From Bacteroidales bacterium OttesenSCG-928-B11 (GTDB lineage Bacteria; Bacteroidota; Bacteroidia; Bacteroidales; WCHB1-69): DNA of 62,255 nucleotides. Position numbers and translations under genes: made by a program. Shown one piece after another: positions 8,807 to 18,498 of the stretch; position 1 is the first letter of the stretch, and each line of letters opens with the position of its first letter. Location of the stretch: positions 1 through 62,255 of the forward strand of contig JAJDJJ010000005.1 in the NCBI GenBank assembly GCA_030267125.1, given 5' to 3'. The notes under the pieces are model-generated. The model saw nothing but the letters and a program-made list of their open reading frames with translations, was not told where the DNA came from and did no database searches.

Positions 8807-9412
8807 ATGGAAAAAAGTATTATTAAAGCGATAGAGGATCGTCGAAGTTTTTATAGCATTGGTGAAAATTCCCCCATTAGCGATATGGAAATCGAGCGAT
8901 TGTTGGAAGTAGCTATTACTTTCACGCCTTCGCCCTTCAATTCACAGAGCGCTCGCTACGTATTGCTCTTGGGCAATGCTCACAAAGCATTCTGGGGCAT
9001 TGTGAAATCCGCGTTAGAAAAAATTGTTCCACCGGAATCTTTTGGAAAAACGGAGGGAAAGATCAACCGTAGTTTTCTTGCGGGGTACGGCACGGTTTTA
9101 TTTTACGAAGATCACTCTGTTGTTAAGGAATTGCAGGCGAAATTTCCTACTTATGCTGACAATTTCCCCGTTTGGTCAGAACATTCTTCGGGTATGAATC
9201 AGTTTGCGGTTTGGATGCTTTTAGAGGCTGCCGGATTAGGCGCCTCGCTTCAGCATTACAACCCACTCATAGATGAGGAGGTCCGCAAAAAATGGAATAT
9301 CAATCCTGAATGGAAACTAATCGCTCAGATGCCTTTCGGTGCGCCGCTTGCTCATCCCGGAGAGAAAACCTTCATTCCGATAGCAGAACGGCTGGTGATA
9401 GTAGAGGAATAA
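8807..9412 (+). CDS. Nitroreductase-family FMN protein
   Basis: This 201-residue protein begins IIKAIEDRRSFYSIGENSPIS, the FMN-phosphate binding start of the nitroreductase superfamily (R-R-S-x-R/Y). It also has TFTPSPFNSQSARYVLL near residues 43-59, the short Frm2/YdgI-type version of the SxxNxQPW motif. The segment GMNQFAVWMLLEAAGLGASLQHYNP (about 126-150) is the second flavin-contacting region. Such enzymes reduce nitro compounds or quinone-like acceptors with NAD(P)H; the Frm2 group is linked to lipid or redox stress. No operon partners are seen, and there is a gap of 116 bases to clpC. Confidence 0.85.
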   Translation: MEKSIIKAIEDRRSFYSIGENSPISDMEIERLLEVAITFTPSPFNSQSARYVLLLGNAHKAFWGIVKSALEKIVPPESFGKTEGKINRSFLAGYGTVLFYEDHSVVKELQAKFPTYADNFPVWSEHSSGMNQFAVWMLLEAAGLGASLQHYNPLIDEEVRKKWNINPEWKLIAQMPFGAPLAHPGEKTFIPIAERLVIVEE

Positions 9413-9503
9413 TACGAGGTTTAAATCTTCGATAAACTGTTATCAACATTTCCCTATTCATTTTATTCTCGTTTTTCTGGCATAATGTTTGATAGAGATG
9501 TAA

Positions 9504-9511
9504 TATCTTTG
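9504..9511 (+). promoter_or_regulatory. -7 promoter box TATCTTTG before clpC
   Basis: An exact TAnnTTTG match followed by C, 17 bases before the clpC start codon, so the transcript would have a very short leader. No inverted repeat resembling a CIRCE/HrcA site was found nearby. Confidence 0.65.
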
Positions 9512-9528
9512 CAAAAAAATCTAATAAT

Positions 9529-12048
9529 ATGGACATAAAGTATTCAAAAGAGATGCAATATGCGCTGAATGAGGCGCAAAATTGGGCTAAAAAATACCAT
9601 TCTCCGGCTATTGGCGTGGAACATGTCGCACTGGGGATCCTTGATTATCCGGATGATACGGAGGTTAAGCAATATCTACGTTTGTATAAAATCGACATAG
9701 CGGCCATGACAACACGGTTGCAAGAGTTGTTGAACGATCCTGACAATGAGAATTTGGCATTTTCTGAAATTAAAATGAATGTGCAAACTGACAATTTGTT
9801 ACGTTTATCCTACTTGCTTTCTAAAGAGTTTAGGAGTGCGGAAGTTGAGGCGACGCATTTCGTCTTAGCGTTACTGAAAGACGGACGAGCGGAGACAAAT
9901 AACGTAGTGAAAATAATGCTGAAACGAAGCGGTTTGACGTATGACGCGTTGGCGAATGAGATGCGAAATACCAGCGGACTTGATCCGGAGGATGTTTTCA
10001 ACTCTTCACAGGAAGATGACGATGATTCTTATAATTATGGTAAGCCGAAACAGGGGTCAGGCAAGGCTTCCTCGACACCGATGTTGGATAGCTTCGGAAA
10101 GGATTTAACCAAGTATGCCGAAGAGGGGAAGTTGGATCCGATCGTGGGGCGCGAACGAGAATTGGAACGTATAGCTCAGATTCTGAGCCGCCGCAAAAAG
10201 AATAATCCGGTGTTGATAGGGGAGCCGGGTGTTGGTAAATCAGCCATCGCTGAAGGCCTTGCTCTGAAAATTGTGCAAGGCAAAGTATCGCGTACTTTAC
10301 TCAACAAACGGGTCGTTTCGCTGGATATGGCATCGCTGGTTTCGGGAACAAAATACCGAGGGCAGTTTGAAGAGCGGATGAAATCAATGTTGACAGAGAT
10401 CGAGAAAAATCCGAATGTAATTCTCTTTATTGATGAATTGCATACAATGGTGGGTGCGGGCAGTTCTCCGGGTAGCTTAGATGCTTCTAACATGTTCAAG
10501 CCGGCGCTTGCTCGTGGGGAATTGCAATGCATTGGCGCAACCACGTTGGACGAGTACCGCCAGTATATTGAGAAAGACGGTGCGCTGGAACGCCGTTTCC
10601 AGAAAATTATGATGGAACCTACGTCGCCGGAAGAAACGTTGGAGATTCTGAATAATATAAAAGATAAATATGAAAACCACCATCTTGTGACTTACTCCGA
10701 TGATGCGATTCAGGCTTGTGTTGCATTGACAAACCGATATATAACAGACCGTTGCCTGCCGGATAAAGCGATCGACGCGTTAGATGAGGCCGGTTCGCGG
10801 GTGCATATCAAAAATATAAAAGTGCCGGAAGGACTTATTGAGCTTGAGGAGGAAATCGATAATCTGCAAAAGATGAAGACTGCCGCCATCAAGGAGCAGC
10901 AATTTAACTTAGCCGCCGAATATCGCGATAAGATCAAGCAGGCTGAGGCGCGTTTGGAACGAATCAAAAGGCAGTGGGAAGAGGAGGCGCGACTTGACCG
11001 CCCGGTGGTGACGGAGGAAAATGTAGCCGAAGTGATAGCCATGATGACCGGAGTTCCCGTTCAACGTATTGCGAAAAACGAGGGTGAAAAGCTGATGTCA
11101 ATGGCAAATGAACTTTCCGGAAAAGTGATAGGGCAGGATGATGCGGTATTGAAGATTGCCAAGGCGATCCGTCGAAATCGCGCGGGTTTGAAAGACCCCA
11201 ACAAGCCGATCGGAACGTTTGTCTTTTTAGGTCCGACCGGTGTGGGGAAAACCTATCTTTCTAAAGTGCTGGCCGAGTATCTCTTCGATTCGCAGGACAC
11301 GCTTATTCGTATTGACATGAGCGAATATATGGAAAAACATACAGTGTCCCGCTTGATTGGAGCACCTCCCGGCTATGTAGGCTACGAAGAGGGTGGGCAG
11401 TTGACCGAGAAAGTACGCCGGAAACCCTATTCCATCGTGCTGCTGGATGAGATCGAAAAAGCCCATCATGATGTCTATAATGTTTTGTTGCAAGTTTTTG
11501 ATGATGGTATCCTTACGGATGGGATTGGTCGGAAAGTGGATTTTAAGAATACGATTATCATCATGACTTCCAATATCGGCTCGCGTGAGTTGAAGGATTT
11601 TGGCACAGGTATGGGGTTCGCTACGCAGGCTACAAAAGCAGGGGAGTCGAAAGCCGCGCAAGGCGTGTTGGAAAAAGCGCTGAAACAAAACTTTGCTCCC
11701 GAATTTTTGAACCGGATCGATGATATCATCTACTTTAATAGTCTTGATAAAGAAGATGTCATCAAGATCATAGATATTGAATTAAATAAAGTGCTGCGCC
11801 GCGTGAAGACGATGGGCTTGAATGCGACTGTTACCGACAAAGCAAAAGAGTATTTGGCTGAAGTTGGCTGGGATAGCAACTATGGCGCCCGCCCTCTCAA
11901 GCGTGCGATTCAAAAAAATATCGAGGATTTGCTGGCGGAAGAGATCCTGCTGCAGACTTATCCCGAAAATAGTAATATTCTCATTGATTATGACGATCTC
12001 AAGGAAGAGATGACCGTGACTCCGGAAACAGTGGAAGTGGGAAGTTAA
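9529..12048 (+). CDS. clpC: ClpC-type AAA+ unfoldase
   Basis: An 839-residue Hsp100 protein that unfolds substrates for the ClpP peptidase. Order of domains: two Clp_N repeats (about 1-150), a linker, AAA-1 with Walker [10 protein letters not shown] (231-239) and Walker [10 protein letters not shown], a middle domain with a UVR motif (about 430-465), then AAA-2 with Walker [10 protein letters not shown] (568-576) and sensor motifs ending [10 protein letters not shown]. The UVR motif in the middle domain and the overall length separate ClpC from ClpB and ClpA. A ClpP-docking loop is expected in AAA-2 but I did not assign it. It is monocistronic with its own promoter, and 318 bases of non-coding DNA follow. 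Confidence 0.93.
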   Translation: MDIKYSKEMQYALNEAQNWAKKYHSPAIGVEHVALGILDYPDDTEVKQYLRLYKIDIAAMTTRLQELLNDPDNENLAFSEIKMNVQTDNLLRLSYLLSKEFRSAEVEATHFVLALLKDGRAETNNVVKIMLKRSGLTYDALANEMRNTSGLDPEDVFNSSQEDDDDSYNYGKPKQGSGKASSTPMLDSFGKDLTKYAEEGKLDPIVGRERELERIAQILSRRKKNNPVLIGEPGVGKSAIAEGLALKIVQGKVSRTLLNKRVVSLDMASLVSGTKYRGQFEERMKSMLTEIEKNPNVILFIDELHTMVGAGSSPGSLDASNMFKPALARGELQCIGATTLDEYRQYIEKDGALERRFQKIMMEPTSPEETLEILNNIKDKYENHHLVTYSDDAIQACVALTNRYITDRCLPDKAIDALDEAGSRVHIKNIKVPEGLIELEEEIDNLQKMKTAAIKEQQFNLAAEYRDKIKQAEARLERIKRQWEEEARLDRPVVTEENVAEVIAMMTGVPVQRIAKNEGEKLMSMANELSGKVIGQDDAVLKIAKAIRRNRAGLKDPNKPIGTFVFLGPTGVGKTYLSKVLAEYLFDSQDTLIRIDMSEYMEKHTVSRLIGAPPGYVGYEEGGQLTEKVRRKPYSIVLLDEIEKAHHDVYNVLLQVFDDGILTDGIGRKVDFKNTIIIMTSNIGSRELKDFGTGMGFATQATKAGESKAAQGVLEKALKQNFAPEFLNRIDDIIYFNSLDKEDVIKIIDIELNKVLRRVKTMGLNATVTDKAKEYLAEVGWDSNYGARPLKRAIQKNIEDLLAEEILLQTYPENSNILIDYDDLKEEMTVTPETVEVGS

Positions 12049-12080
12049 TATTTCCCCCAAAAAGCCGTCTCATAAGCCAT

Positions 12081-12190
12081 TTTAGCCGCAACGCTCGCAA
12101 AGAAGTGCGCAAAGTGCACGGAGAGTATATGTTGAAAAACAACGCTTTGTGATCCATGCGCAATCTTTGTGATCTTCGCGGTTAGAGAAA
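12081..12190. repeat. Degenerate dispersed GCGCAAAG/CTTTGCGG element, inverted pair
   Basis: The segment 12081-12124 contains TAGCCGCAACGCTCGCAAAG and GTGCGCAAAGTGCACGGAG. The segment 12141-12190 carries the same words on the other strand (ATGCGCAATCTTTGTGATC and TTCGCGGTTAGAGAAA). The consensus, roughly TAACCGCGAAGAACGCAAAGATTGCGCAAAG, resembles short elements scattered between genes in many Bacteroidetes. A third, diverged copy lies at 32371-32425. Borders are uncertain. Confidence 0.5.
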
Positions 12191-12291
12191 TTACGCTTTG
12201 CGATGGTCTCTTTCGGTTGATGTGATCCCCCGCATTGATTTAATTGCGTAAAAGACTATTTGAAACGCGCTGTTCGTATTGATTTTTTTAG

Positions 12292-12299
12292 TATTTTCG
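12292..12299 (+). promoter_or_regulatory. gyrA: Variant -7 box TATTTTCG before gyrA
   Basis: It differs from TAnnTTTG at one position (C for the last T) and is followed by TCCG, as in other promoters of this window. It lies 68 bases before the gyrA ATG. The same variant occurs before the PfkB kinase gene at 32117-32124. Confidence 0.4.
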
Positions 12300-12366
12300 T
12301 CCGTTTTTTAAGCGAGTGTTAAAGTACTAAAATTCAAAAAGAAAGATAGGAGTAAAAAGCGAAAAA

Positions 12367-14910
12367 ATGGCAGAAGGAGAAAAAATTATTCAGGTAAACA
12401 TTGAAAACCAGATGAAGTCGGCTTACATCGACTATTCAATGTCAGTTATTGTCTCAAGAGCGTTACCTGATGTTAGAGACGGACAGAAACCGGTGCACCG
12501 GAGAATATTATATGCGATGTGGGATATGGGCATTACCTCGGGTAAGCCTTTCAAGAAATCCGCAAGGATTGTGGGAGAGGTGCTGGGTAAATATCACCCG
12601 CATGGCGACACGGCAGTGTATGAATCCATGGTGAGGATGGCTCAAGAATGGTCTTTGCGCTATCCTTTCATAGACGGGCAAGGAAACTTCGGTTCTGTGG
12701 ATGGGGATAGCCCTGCGGCCATGCGTTATACAGAAGCGCGCATGCGTAAAATTGCGGAAGAGATGCTTGTGGATATCGAAAAGGAAACCGTTGATTTTAG
12801 GAATAATTTTGACGATTCTTTGCAAGAACCGACAATTTTGCCCTCTAAAATACCAGCCTTGCTTGTGAACGGATCCTCTGGTATTGCCGTAGGGATGGCA
12901 ACCAATATGGCGCCGCATAACCTTAGCGAAGTTTGTGACGGAATCATCGCTTATATAGATAATCCGGATATCGATTTAGACGGGTTGATGGAATATATTA
13001 AAGGACCCGATTTCCCTACAGGATGTATCATTTATGGTACCGAAGGTATCCGTTCAGCATTTGAAACCGGTCATGGTCGGATCATTATGCGCGGCGACGC
13101 TCTTATTGAAGAGGAAAATGGAAGAAATAGAATCGTGGTCAACTCTCTGCCCTACATGACCAATCCTTCCGATATGATTAAACGTACGGTTGAATTGATC
13201 AAAGAGGGAAAAATTGAGGGTATCTCCAATATCGAAAACTTGACGAATAAACGAAACGGTACGCGTATCGTTTATGAACTGAAACGCGAGGCGGTTCCCA
13301 ATGTGGTACTCAATAAGTTATATCAACAGACAGCGTTGCAGTCCTCGTTTAGCGTTAATAACGTGGCATTGGTGAATGGCCGCCCGATGACGTTGAATCT
13401 GCGAGATATTATCAAAGAGTATGTGAAACATCGTCATGAAGTGGTGGTTCGCAGAGCTACTTTTGAATTGCGCAAAGCTGAAGAACGCGCGCATATCCTC
13501 GAAGGATTGATCAAGGCGTTGGATATCATTGATGAGATTATCGCTCTTATTCGCGCGTCGAAAACAGTGGAAGAGGCTCGAAACGGGTTGATGGAAAAAT
13601 GGGGCTTTTCTGAAATTCAAGCCCGCCATATTGTGGAGATGAGATTGCGCCAACTCACAGGTATGGAGCGTGAAAGATTGGATGAGGAGTATCAAGAATT
13701 AAGGAAAAAAATTGATTATTTGAGAGAAGTATTGAATAATCAAACGCTTAGATACCAAATTGTTAAAGAAGAACTGACTGAGATCAAACAAAAGTATGGC
13801 GATGAGAGACGTTCGATGATCGAACTTAATGCCTCTGAATTTAGAATTGAAGACACCATTCCCGATAATGAAGTGGTGATCACCATTTCGCACATGGGCT
13901 ATATTAAACGTACTATGTTGTCGGAATATAAGGTGCAGAACCGCGGAGGGAAAGGATCGAAAGGAAGCAACTCGCGCGACGAAGATTTCATAGAACATCT
14001 TTATACCGCAACAAATCACAACTATTTGTTGTTTTTTACCGAAAAAGGGAAATGCTTTTGGTTGAGGGTATACGAAATTCCCGAAGGACCGAAAGTCTTC
14101 AAAGGTAAACCTGTCCAAAACTTGATTAATATTGAGCCGGACGACAAAATCAAGGCTGTAATCAACATTAAGGATCTGTATGACACGGAGTATATTAATT
14201 CTAATTATATTATACTCTGTACGCAGAAAGGAATTATCAAAAAGACTTCAGTAGAGGCCTACTCCCGGCCGCGGGTAAATGGTATCAATGCGATAACGGT
14301 GCGCGAAGGCGACCAGTTGTTGGAAGCGAAGTTAACCAACGGAGAGTGCGAAATTATGATGGCGCTGAACTCGGGCAAAGCCGTTCGTTTCCCCGAAAAA
14401 ACGGTGCGTCCGATGGGACGGCAAGCATCCGGTGTTCGCGGAATCACGCTGGCGCACGAAAATGATTTTGTAGTAGGCATGGTTTGTGTGGATAGTCCAG
14501 CGTATGATATTTTGGTGGTTTCTGAAAATGGATATGGAAAGCGTTCATCTATAGATGATTATCGTATTACAAACCGCGGAGGGAAAGGCGTGAAGACTAT
14601 CAATATCACGGATAAGACCGGTGGACTGATCGCAATTAAGAACGTGACCGATGAAGATGACCTGATGATTATTAATAGATCAGGTATCGCGATAAGATTG
14701 CATATTAATCAATTGCGGGTTATGGGTCGGGCAACGCAAGGTGTTCGGTTGATTAACTTGAAGGTGAATGATGTGATTGCTGCAGTAACTCAAGTGCCGA
14801 GAGAAGATGATGAGGAGTTTGAAGGCGAAGTTATGGAAATCGACGGAGAAACGTTGCCAACCGAAGAGGGTACAATAGAAGCCGGAGAGGAAACTTTACA
14901 AACTGAATAA
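12367..14910 (+). CDS. gyrA: DNA gyrase subunit A
   Basis: An 847-residue type IIA topoisomerase A subunit. It breaks and rejoins DNA through Tyr121 (in AMRYTEARM, next to Arg120) and works with GyrB to add negative supercoils. The winged-helix region reads [13 protein letters not shown], giving Thr82 and Glu86 at the sites equivalent to enteric Ser83 and Asp87. The C-terminal beta-pinwheel carries the GyrA box QNRGGKG near residue 526 and further NRGGKG repeats, which distinguishes it from ParC. The acidic tail ([13 protein letters not shown]...) is usual. Two TPR-protein genes follow at 11 and 25 bases, so gyrA is the first gene of a probable three-gene unit that ends at the terminator at 17367-17408. 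Confidence 0.95.
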   Translation: MAEGEKIIQVNIENQMKSAYIDYSMSVIVSRALPDVRDGQKPVHRRILYAMWDMGITSGKPFKKSARIVGEVLGKYHPHGDTAVYESMVRMAQEWSLRYPFIDGQGNFGSVDGDSPAAMRYTEARMRKIAEEMLVDIEKETVDFRNNFDDSLQEPTILPSKIPALLVNGSSGIAVGMATNMAPHNLSEVCDGIIAYIDNPDIDLDGLMEYIKGPDFPTGCIIYGTEGIRSAFETGHGRIIMRGDALIEEENGRNRIVVNSLPYMTNPSDMIKRTVELIKEGKIEGISNIENLTNKRNGTRIVYELKREAVPNVVLNKLYQQTALQSSFSVNNVALVNGRPMTLNLRDIIKEYVKHRHEVVVRRATFELRKAEERAHILEGLIKALDIIDEIIALIRASKTVEEARNGLMEKWGFSEIQARHIVEMRLRQLTGMERERLDEEYQELRKKIDYLREVLNNQTLRYQIVKEELTEIKQKYGDERRSMIELNASEFRIEDTIPDNEVVITISHMGYIKRTMLSEYKVQNRGGKGSKGSNSRDEDFIEHLYTATNHNYLLFFTEKGKCFWLRVYEIPEGPKVFKGKPVQNLINIEPDDKIKAVINIKDLYDTEYINSNYIILCTQKGIIKKTSVEAYSRPRVNGINAITVREGDQLLEAKLTNGECEIMMALNSGKAVRFPEKTVRPMGRQASGVRGITLAHENDFVVGMVCVDSPAYDILVVSENGYGKRSSIDDYRITNRGGKGVKTINITDKTGGLIAIKNVTDEDDLMIINRSGIAIRLHINQLRVMGRATQGVRLINLKVNDVIAAVTQVPREDDEEFEGEVMEIDGETLPTEEGTIEAGEETLQTE

Positions 14911-14921
14911 AATATAATGTC

Positions 14922-16103
14922 ATGAAACGCTCAATTTTATTCCTCCTATGCGCTTTTTTTGCCGGCGGACTTTTCGCACAGCAAAAAGCGAACCCGAACA
15001 AAGCCTATAATCTCTACTATGAGAAGGAGCTGGAACAGGCTAAAGAAGTAATCGACCAATGTGTTGAAGATCCAAAACACAATGTCAAGGCCTCTACCTG
15101 GCTCTACAAAGGCAACATCGATTATTATCTGGCCTCAAAGGAATACGATGAAAAACAAAAAAATGATGCATATGTGATAAAGTATCTTTCCGCCCCTACG
15201 GAGGCATTTGACGCGTTTCGAAAGGCGGAAGAGTTGAAAAGCAATGTGGAAGCATTCGATATGTTGACACCAGCGGAAGGTATTTCCAGACTATATCCGC
15301 TTTTATTGGTGGAGGGTGTGGAATACCTGATTGCAAATCAAACGGATAAAGCAAAAAACACGTTGGAGAAAGCAATCTATAGTTATGAAATTAAGCCACC
15401 GCAACATCCCTTCAAAGGCGAGATTTATTACTATTATGCTTATACAATGGAGCTGATTGGCGATAAAGAGATGGCGATTGGAAATTATGAAAAAGCAGTC
15501 ATGGATCAGTCCGAAAACGCAAATGTCTATGTGCGTCTGATAGAACTGCTTAAAGAAACCGGACAGACAAATAAGATTGGTTCGATTTTAGCAAAAGCGA
15601 AAGAGATGGCACCCAATAATCCAAATGTTTATGTGACGGAGGTTGATTATTATTGGCAAGTCGATCAAAATAAAGCTGAGCAATTGCTGAAATCTCTGCC
15701 CGGATTTGTTTTTACCAATTCGGATGCACTAGCTAATGTTGCCAATATCTACATTAAAAAAGAGGATTACGACAAAGCGGAAGAGCTGCTGAATAAAGCA
15801 GATAGAATCTCGCCCAATAATTTTGTGATCATCTATAACTTGGGGTATTGTAAATTGAAGATTTATGACAAAATTTTTAGTCAAGCAAATGATATCTATT
15901 TGACACAGAAAGAGGAAGGTGAAAAACTATACGCCTTGGCTAATAAGTATTTGAACGAGGCGCAGGTGTTGTTTGAACAAACATTACAATTCACACCCGA
16001 TGACTTGGCTATTCTGAAACAGTTAAGAGAGATCTATTTTAAGAATGAATCTCCGAAATATGATGAAATTAACAAAAAAATCGAACAATTAGAAAAACAG
16101 TAA
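14922..16103 (+). CDS. Periplasmic TPR protein downstream of gyrA (first copy)
   Basis: This 393-residue protein has a clear signal peptide (MKRSILFLLCAFFAGGLFAQ, cleavage after residue 19-20) and then helical repeats. TPR-like units can be read at about residues 20-60, 130-175, 175-215, 255-295 and 340-385, with typical A-x-x-x-Y/L spacing (for example KAEELLNKADRISPNNFVIIYNLGYCK). Tetratricopeptide repeats bind protein partners; the partner is unknown. A TPR gene directly after gyrA is a known Bacteroidales arrangement. The next gene is a paralogue with the same opening design (signal peptide, then A-Y-x-x-Y/I-x-x-x-x-x-x-A-K), which suggests tandem duplication and divergence. Confidence 0.75.
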   Translation: MKRSILFLLCAFFAGGLFAQQKANPNKAYNLYYEKELEQAKEVIDQCVEDPKHNVKASTWLYKGNIDYYLASKEYDEKQKNDAYVIKYLSAPTEAFDAFRKAEELKSNVEAFDMLTPAEGISRLYPLLLVEGVEYLIANQTDKAKNTLEKAIYSYEIKPPQHPFKGEIYYYYAYTMELIGDKEMAIGNYEKAVMDQSENANVYVRLIELLKETGQTNKIGSILAKAKEMAPNNPNVYVTEVDYYWQVDQNKAEQLLKSLPGFVFTNSDALANVANIYIKKEDYDKAEELLNKADRISPNNFVIIYNLGYCKLKIYDKIFSQANDIYLTQKEEGEKLYALANKYLNEAQVLFEQTLQFTPDDLAILKQLREIYFKNESPKYDEINKKIEQLEKQ

Positions 16104-16128
16104 TAATCAATAATCAAAATTCACAAAC

Positions 16129-17355
16129 ATGAAAAAAATATTTTTTTTATTATTAGTAGCATCACTATCTGTAGGTGCGCTCATAGCGCAACCTACCTGT
16201 GTGAAGGATGCAGCCTACACGATTCAAAATGGACAAATTCCGAAGGCAAAACTTCAAATCGACAAATGTATTGGACAATATTCCGAAAATGCGGATGTGC
16301 AATTGATGAAAGGGAATGTCTATTACCGCTATCATATGTATGAACAGACTCAATTAGAGAAAAACCCTTCTTATGTTGTGAAACAGCCGGATGCGATAAT
16401 CCAAGCTGACGAAGCATTCTTTAAAGCTCTTCAACTCAATAAAGATGTGAGGCCAATTAACGGATTTACACCGGTAGAAGGGCAAAAACATTGCGCACAA
16501 GAGTTGGAGATCATAGGGGGTGGCTATTTTAATAAGCAAAATTATGATGAGGCCAAGAAATTTTATACTGCTTCCATTCGCGGTTATAAAGCCGCCGATA
16601 ATAAAGCCAGCTTGGGGAATGTTTACTATATACTGGCGCTCATAGATAACAATATGATTATTGCGGCAAGAGAAAACGAAAAAAAAGCACAAGAGGCCGG
16701 TGATGTCGCCAAACAACAAGAGTTTGAGAAAATGCAGAAAGAATATGATGTGTCGCTCCTCGAAAATATGAAGCAGGCGACTTCCTATCGTAGTCCAAAA
16801 TCTTCTCCTTACGAAGTATTGTATGAGCGTATGTTAAGTGGAGGCGACACGGTGGCTGCATTCAAATATCTTACCGATGGGTTGAAATATGTTCCTGAAA
16901 AGGAGAGATATGAACTTTATTTGAAACAAATAAATCATTATGTGCTACTTGATGATACCGCTGCTTTGCAAAAATCAGTGCAAGACTTTTTGGTGAAATT
17001 TGGTGAAACCCCCGAAAATGTGGCTAAGGTATCACAAACGTTGACCAATGCGGGAATGTTTGATCGCGCAGCGGATATGTTGCTGAAAGCGTCAGAAAGT
17101 AATAAAGATAATTTGGATATAACCAAAGGTTTGGCATACTGTTATTTTTTCTATGCAATTCAATACCAAAGCGATATCGAATTATATATGAAAACACGGG
17201 ATCTTGCGAAGATGAGTGAAGTTCAGAAGGAACAATCAAAAATACAACAAGAAGCTTATAAATGGGCGAAGAAAGCACTTGAGATTGATCCGAATGATCC
17301 TGAATCCAAAGAAATGGTTAATCAGTTAAAGGCCGTTTTAGGTGATGTTGAATAA
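16129..17355 (+). CDS. Periplasmic TPR protein downstream of gyrA (second copy)
   Basis: A 408-residue protein with a signal peptide (MKKIFFLLLVASLSVGALIAQ, cleavage near 20) and TPR-like helical repeats throughout. It shares architecture with the preceding 393-residue protein: an N-terminal unit ending in a Y-Y-R/Y-x-x motif, a block naming large A-F-x-A-L/F repeats, and a final repeat with A-L-x-x-x-P-x-D (KKALEIDPNDPESKEMVNQL). The central segment (about 180-210) is rich in K, E and Q and is probably a long helix. It is 25 bases from the first copy and is followed by a strong hairpin terminator. Function unknown; an envelope scaffold or chaperone role is an inference from TPR biology. Confidence 0.72.
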   Translation: MKKIFFLLLVASLSVGALIAQPTCVKDAAYTIQNGQIPKAKLQIDKCIGQYSENADVQLMKGNVYYRYHMYEQTQLEKNPSYVVKQPDAIIQADEAFFKALQLNKDVRPINGFTPVEGQKHCAQELEIIGGGYFNKQNYDEAKKFYTASIRGYKAADNKASLGNVYYILALIDNNMIIAARENEKKAQEAGDVAKQQEFEKMQKEYDVSLLENMKQATSYRSPKSSPYEVLYERMLSGGDTVAAFKYLTDGLKYVPEKERYELYLKQINHYVLLDDTAALQKSVQDFLVKFGETPENVAKVSQTLTNAGMFDRAADMLLKASESNKDNLDITKGLAYCYFFYAIQYQSDIELYMKTRDLAKMSEVQKEQSKIQQEAYKWAKKALEIDPNDPESKEMVNQLKAVLGDVE

Positions 17356-17366
17356 ACGATGTTTTC

Positions 17367-17408
17367 TGAAATAAAAAAAGGGTTTTTGAAAACCCTTTTT
17401 TTATTTCA
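17367..17408. terminator. Bidirectional terminator between TPR gene and asparaginase
   Basis: A perfect long stem (left arm 17367-17386, right arm 17389-17408 when fully paired, practical loop TTGA), with core AAAAAAAGGGTTTT facing its complement. A and T runs lie on both flanks, so it can end transcription from both convergent units: the gyrA unit from the left and the asparaginase gene from the right. Confidence 0.9.
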
Positions 17409-17437
17409 GATCAGTAACTCCTTAGTTTTTTCATTTG

Positions 17438-18463
17438 TTAAACCGTCATTTCACCCCGCAATGGAATCTGCAACCATTTCTTCACCTCTTCGTTGTTTAA
17501 TCCCTGGCCCAAAAGATACATGAGTTTGGCGACGCAGGCTTCCGTAGTCATATCTGCGCCGCTGGTTACCCCAATATTGGCTAAGTGGAAACTGTTTTCA
17601 TATTTGCCCAGTTCAACACCGCCGCCGCCCTTGCATTGCGTGACATTAACAACGATTCCGCCTTGATCGATGTAATTTTTTAGAAGTGCGAGGAATGACT
17701 CGTTAGTAGGAGCATTGCCGGCGCCAAAACTCTCCATGATGACCGCCCTAAGTCCGGGAGTACTAAAAATGCTGGAAACCAAGTTGGAAGTCATGCCGGG
17801 GTAGAGTTTCATGATGGCAATATTATCGTCCATCTCTGTGTGTAAAATCAACGGCTGTTGTTCGGGTTTATTGATGTAATTGTCGTTGTATTTAACATAT
17901 ATTCCGATTTCAGCCAATTTTGGATAGTTTGAAGACGTGAAAGCATGGAACTGTTCCGCATTATCCTTGTAGGTTCGGTTTCCACGGTACAGTGCATTTT
18001 CAAAGTAGATGCACACTTCGGGAACCCGGGGTTTGTCGTTGTGATAGTCAGCTGCGATTTCTATGGAATTCAGTATGTTTTCCCGTCCGTCGGTACGCAT
18101 CACGCCAAGCGGCAATTGCGATCCCGTAAGAATCACCGGTTTGGACAGGTTTTCTAAAAGAAAAGACAATGCGGCCGCCGTGTAAGCCATGGTGTCAGTG
18201 CCGTGTAGGATCACAAAACCGTTCATTTCGTGATAATGTTGGTGGATCTCTTTCGCCAGGCGTATCCAAAAATCGGGATTTGTATCCGATGAATCGATGA
18301 GAGGAAGCAATTCCTTGAAAATGATTTCGGCATCCAATAATTTCAACATGGGAAGATGCGCATAAATATCGCGGAAAGGAAACGGTTCCAAAGCGCCGCT
18401 CTTTTGATTTTTGATCATTCCAATCGTGCCGCCGGTGTAGAGGAGTAAGATTTTCTTTTTCAT
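17438..18463 (-). CDS. ansA: L-asparaginase, type I (cytoplasmic)
   Basis: A 341-residue enzyme that hydrolyses asparagine to aspartate and ammonia. It has the two catalytic threonine motifs of the family: YTGGTIGM at residues 9-16 and ILHGTDTMAYTA at about 84-95, plus the TGSQ motif (PVILTGSQLPLG). There is no signal peptide, so it is the cytoplasmic type I enzyme. It lies 35 bases downstream of pckA on the same strand, which would make sense metabolically: asparagine to aspartate to oxaloacetate to PEP. It should not be confused with the second asparaginase-fold protein in this window, GatD at 42724-44109, which has an extra N-terminal domain. Confidence 0.92.
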   Translation of the reverse strand: MKKKILLLYTGGTIGMIKNQKSGALEPFPFRDIYAHLPMLKLLDAEIIFKELLPLIDSSDTNPDFWIRLAKEIHQHYHEMNGFVILHGTDTMAYTAAALSFLLENLSKPVILTGSQLPLGVMRTDGRENILNSIEIAADYHNDKPRVPEVCIYFENALYRGNRTYKDNAEQFHAFTSSNYPKLAEIGIYVKYNDNYINKPEQQPLILHTEMDDNIAIMKLYPGMTSNLVSSIFSTPGLRAVIMESFGAGNAPTNESFLALLKNYIDQGGIVVNVTQCKGGGGVELGKYENSFHLANIGVTSGADMTTEACVAKLMYLLGQGLNNEEVKKWLQIPLRGEMTV

Positions 18464-18498
18464 AGATGGATAGAACTGACAATTTTTAATTTTATTGC

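Larger units (their letters stand above)
12049..12366 (+). other. Intergenic region clpC-gyrA with degenerate inverted element
   Basis: 318 bases without a gene. It contains a pair of degenerate inverted copies of a GCGCAAAG-type element (12081-12190, listed separately), a -7-like box TATTTTCG at 12292, and an AGGAG at 12348-12352, 14 bases before the gyrA ATG. No open frame of coding quality was seen. Confidence 0.6.
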
